IMG/VR virus record: IMGVR_UViG_3300042401_000745 | Span: 1-38,815 of that record | Length of the DNA stretch: 38,815 bases | Source: a virus | Direction: 5' to 3' (one strand) | In this document: piece by piece, positions 37,916 to 38,815 of the stretch | How positions within the stretch are numbered: the first letter of the stretch is position 1 | How the letters are laid out: each line of letters begins with the position of its first letter | The notes under the pieces: model-generated | Told to the model about the DNA's origin: nothing | The model's database searches: none | The model's input: the letters and a program-made list of their open reading frames with translations, nothing else | Made by a program: the position numbers and the translations under genes

Positions 37916-38812
37916 ATGAAGAAAGTACTACTAGCAATACTATCAGTATTGGTTGCATTTACATCATTGCAGCCATCTCATGCAGAAGATCAAAAAGTTT
38001 TAGCAATTATTGACTCTGCTATTAACTCTACAAAGTTTAATTCAATTATCCATGAAGTTTGTTTTACAACTGTCAAGTCATCAGTTGTTAATCAAGATAT
38101 GTCTTGCCCTAACGGAGAACTGTTTATGGAAGGTCCAGGCGCAGCATCTGCACCATGGCCAGTATCTATCAACAATGCAACATATCACGGAGATAGTATG
38201 GTTAAGGCTGCATTAGCAACTAATCCAAATCTTAAGATTGTTTTTATTAGATTTAACGATGTTACAAAACTTGGAAACTCACGAGGAGATTCAAAAGCAC
38301 TAATTGCAGCAATCGAGTGGGTATCAAATAACGCATCAAAATATAGCATTGATGCATTGTCAATTAGCCAATCAGGTACTAGTACCGATATTAAAACAAA
38401 GGCTAAGACATTTCATACTGATTGCACAAATTCTTTAGCATTAAGTTCAGTATCTAAATTAAACGCAAATAATATTCCTGTCTTTGCTGCAACTGGAAAT
38501 GATGGGCTAAGCAGCCTAGTTGGTTTTCCAGCCTGCGTTCCTGGAGTTATTGGCGTAGGTGCAATGGGATCACCAACACAATTTGAAAAAGCAACAAATA
38601 GAGGTCCTGGTCTAGACCTTGTTGCTCTTGGCAAAGTTAGCATTACTAAATATAATGGATCTCAAACAGACATCTCTGGAAGTTCTGGAGCAAATGTTGT
38701 TGCAGCATCAGCATATGTTAGTAAAAATACATACAAGACATTTATAGAGTATTTTAATTCTTTATCAAAGGTTATAATCTCTGGAGTGTCTTACCCGTAC
38801 ACATCTAAATAA
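37916..38812 (+). CDS. Secreted subtilisin-like serine protease (S8)
   Basis: The protein is 298 aa with AAAAGGA about 7 bases before ATG. The signal peptide is MKKVLLAILSVLVAFTSLQP with cleavage likely after HA at 22-23. The triad is D33 in VLAIIDSAIN, H91 in TYHGDSMVKAAL and S257 in ISGSSGANVVAA (GTS replaced by GSS). The oxyanion Asn is N195 in FAATGND. ALSISQSG fits the strand before the substrate groove. No pro-domain is present: Asp33 is about ten residues after the cleavage site, so folding help must come from elsewhere. It probably acts outside the cell, on host surface protein or in release. It resembles compact bacterial subtilases; the phage role is inferred. Confidence 0.85.
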   Translation: MKKVLLAILSVLVAFTSLQPSHAEDQKVLAIIDSAINSTKFNSIIHEVCFTTVKSSVVNQDMSCPNGELFMEGPGAASAPWPVSINNATYHGDSMVKAALATNPNLKIVFIRFNDVTKLGNSRGDSKALIAAIEWVSNNASKYSIDALSISQSGTSTDIKTKAKTFHTDCTNSLALSSVSKLNANNIPVFAATGNDGLSSLVGFPACVPGVIGVGAMGSPTQFEKATNRGPGLDLVALGKVSITKYNGSQTDISGSSGANVVAASAYVSKNTYKTFIEYFNSLSKVIISGVSYPYTSK

Positions 38813-38815
38813 TAT

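Noticed and set aside
1-38815. tRNA, integrase, attachment site or lysogeny repressor module
   Set aside because: The few gaps between genes are too short for a tRNA and no recombinase or CI-like protein was recognised. A temperate lifestyle cannot be excluded from a partial genome.

Overview
The window is part of the genome of an uncultured tailed phage of siphovirus type. All genes lie on the + strand, packed with 1-8 base overlaps (often TAATG) and almost no spacer. The sequence is visibly AT-rich. Three things point to a low-GC actinobacterial host, probably a freshwater acI/Nanopelagicales-like lineage: a secreted Ala-rich coiled-coil protein that looks like surface proteins of those bacteria, several candidate leaderless genes with the -10 box almost touching the ATG, and an actinophage-like gene set. 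The host assignment is inference. No tRNA, CRISPR array, integrase or insertion sequence was seen, and no stretch over about 110 bases lacks a gene.

Layout. Bases 1-18771 are the tail module: a giant tape measure protein cut by the left edge (3732+ residues), a tail protein, a 1434-residue baseplate hub or adhesin with a lectin-like insert, and four smaller tail or fibre proteins. Bases 18771-19979 hold small regulatory or unknown genes (zinc ribbon, MerR-like HTH, two unknowns). Bases 19972-30442 are replication and recombination: DnaB-type helicase, DnaG-type primase, gp32-like ssDNA-binding protein, bacterial-type DnaE polymerase with an intact-looking PHP domain, RecA-like recombinase, Cas4/RecB-like nuclease with a likely Fe-S cluster, RuvC-like resolvase and several unknowns. 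Bases 30432-33244 hold an HTH protein, a 40-residue membrane peptide, a DUF3310 protein and the terminase subunits.

Bases 33262-38812 form the most unusual part. They encode a secreted surface-like protein, a PA14/proline-repeat protein with a C-terminal membrane anchor and an apparent ATT start codon, two holin-like proteins, an HslV/proteasome-like Ntn hydrolase with all three catalytic positions in place, a small acidic protein, and a secreted subtilisin-like protease. No peptidoglycan hydrolase is recognisable in the window. Portal, protease and capsid genes are also absent and presumably lie between the right edge and the start of the tape measure gene on a circularly permuted or larger genome.

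Expression. Six promoters fit TTGACA-N17/18-TANANT, five of them with an extended TGn -10. Most sit inside the 3' end of the preceding gene: before the 68-aa gene (19364), the ssDNA-binding/polymerase/recA block (22390), the HTH gene (30432), the surface protein (33159), the Ntn hydrolase (37095) and the 67-aa gene (37661). Three more are extended -10 only (18307, 28119, 34448). One clear intrinsic terminator lies at 34404-34436. The tail block up to 18300 shows no internal promoter, so it is probably one late transcript started outside the window.
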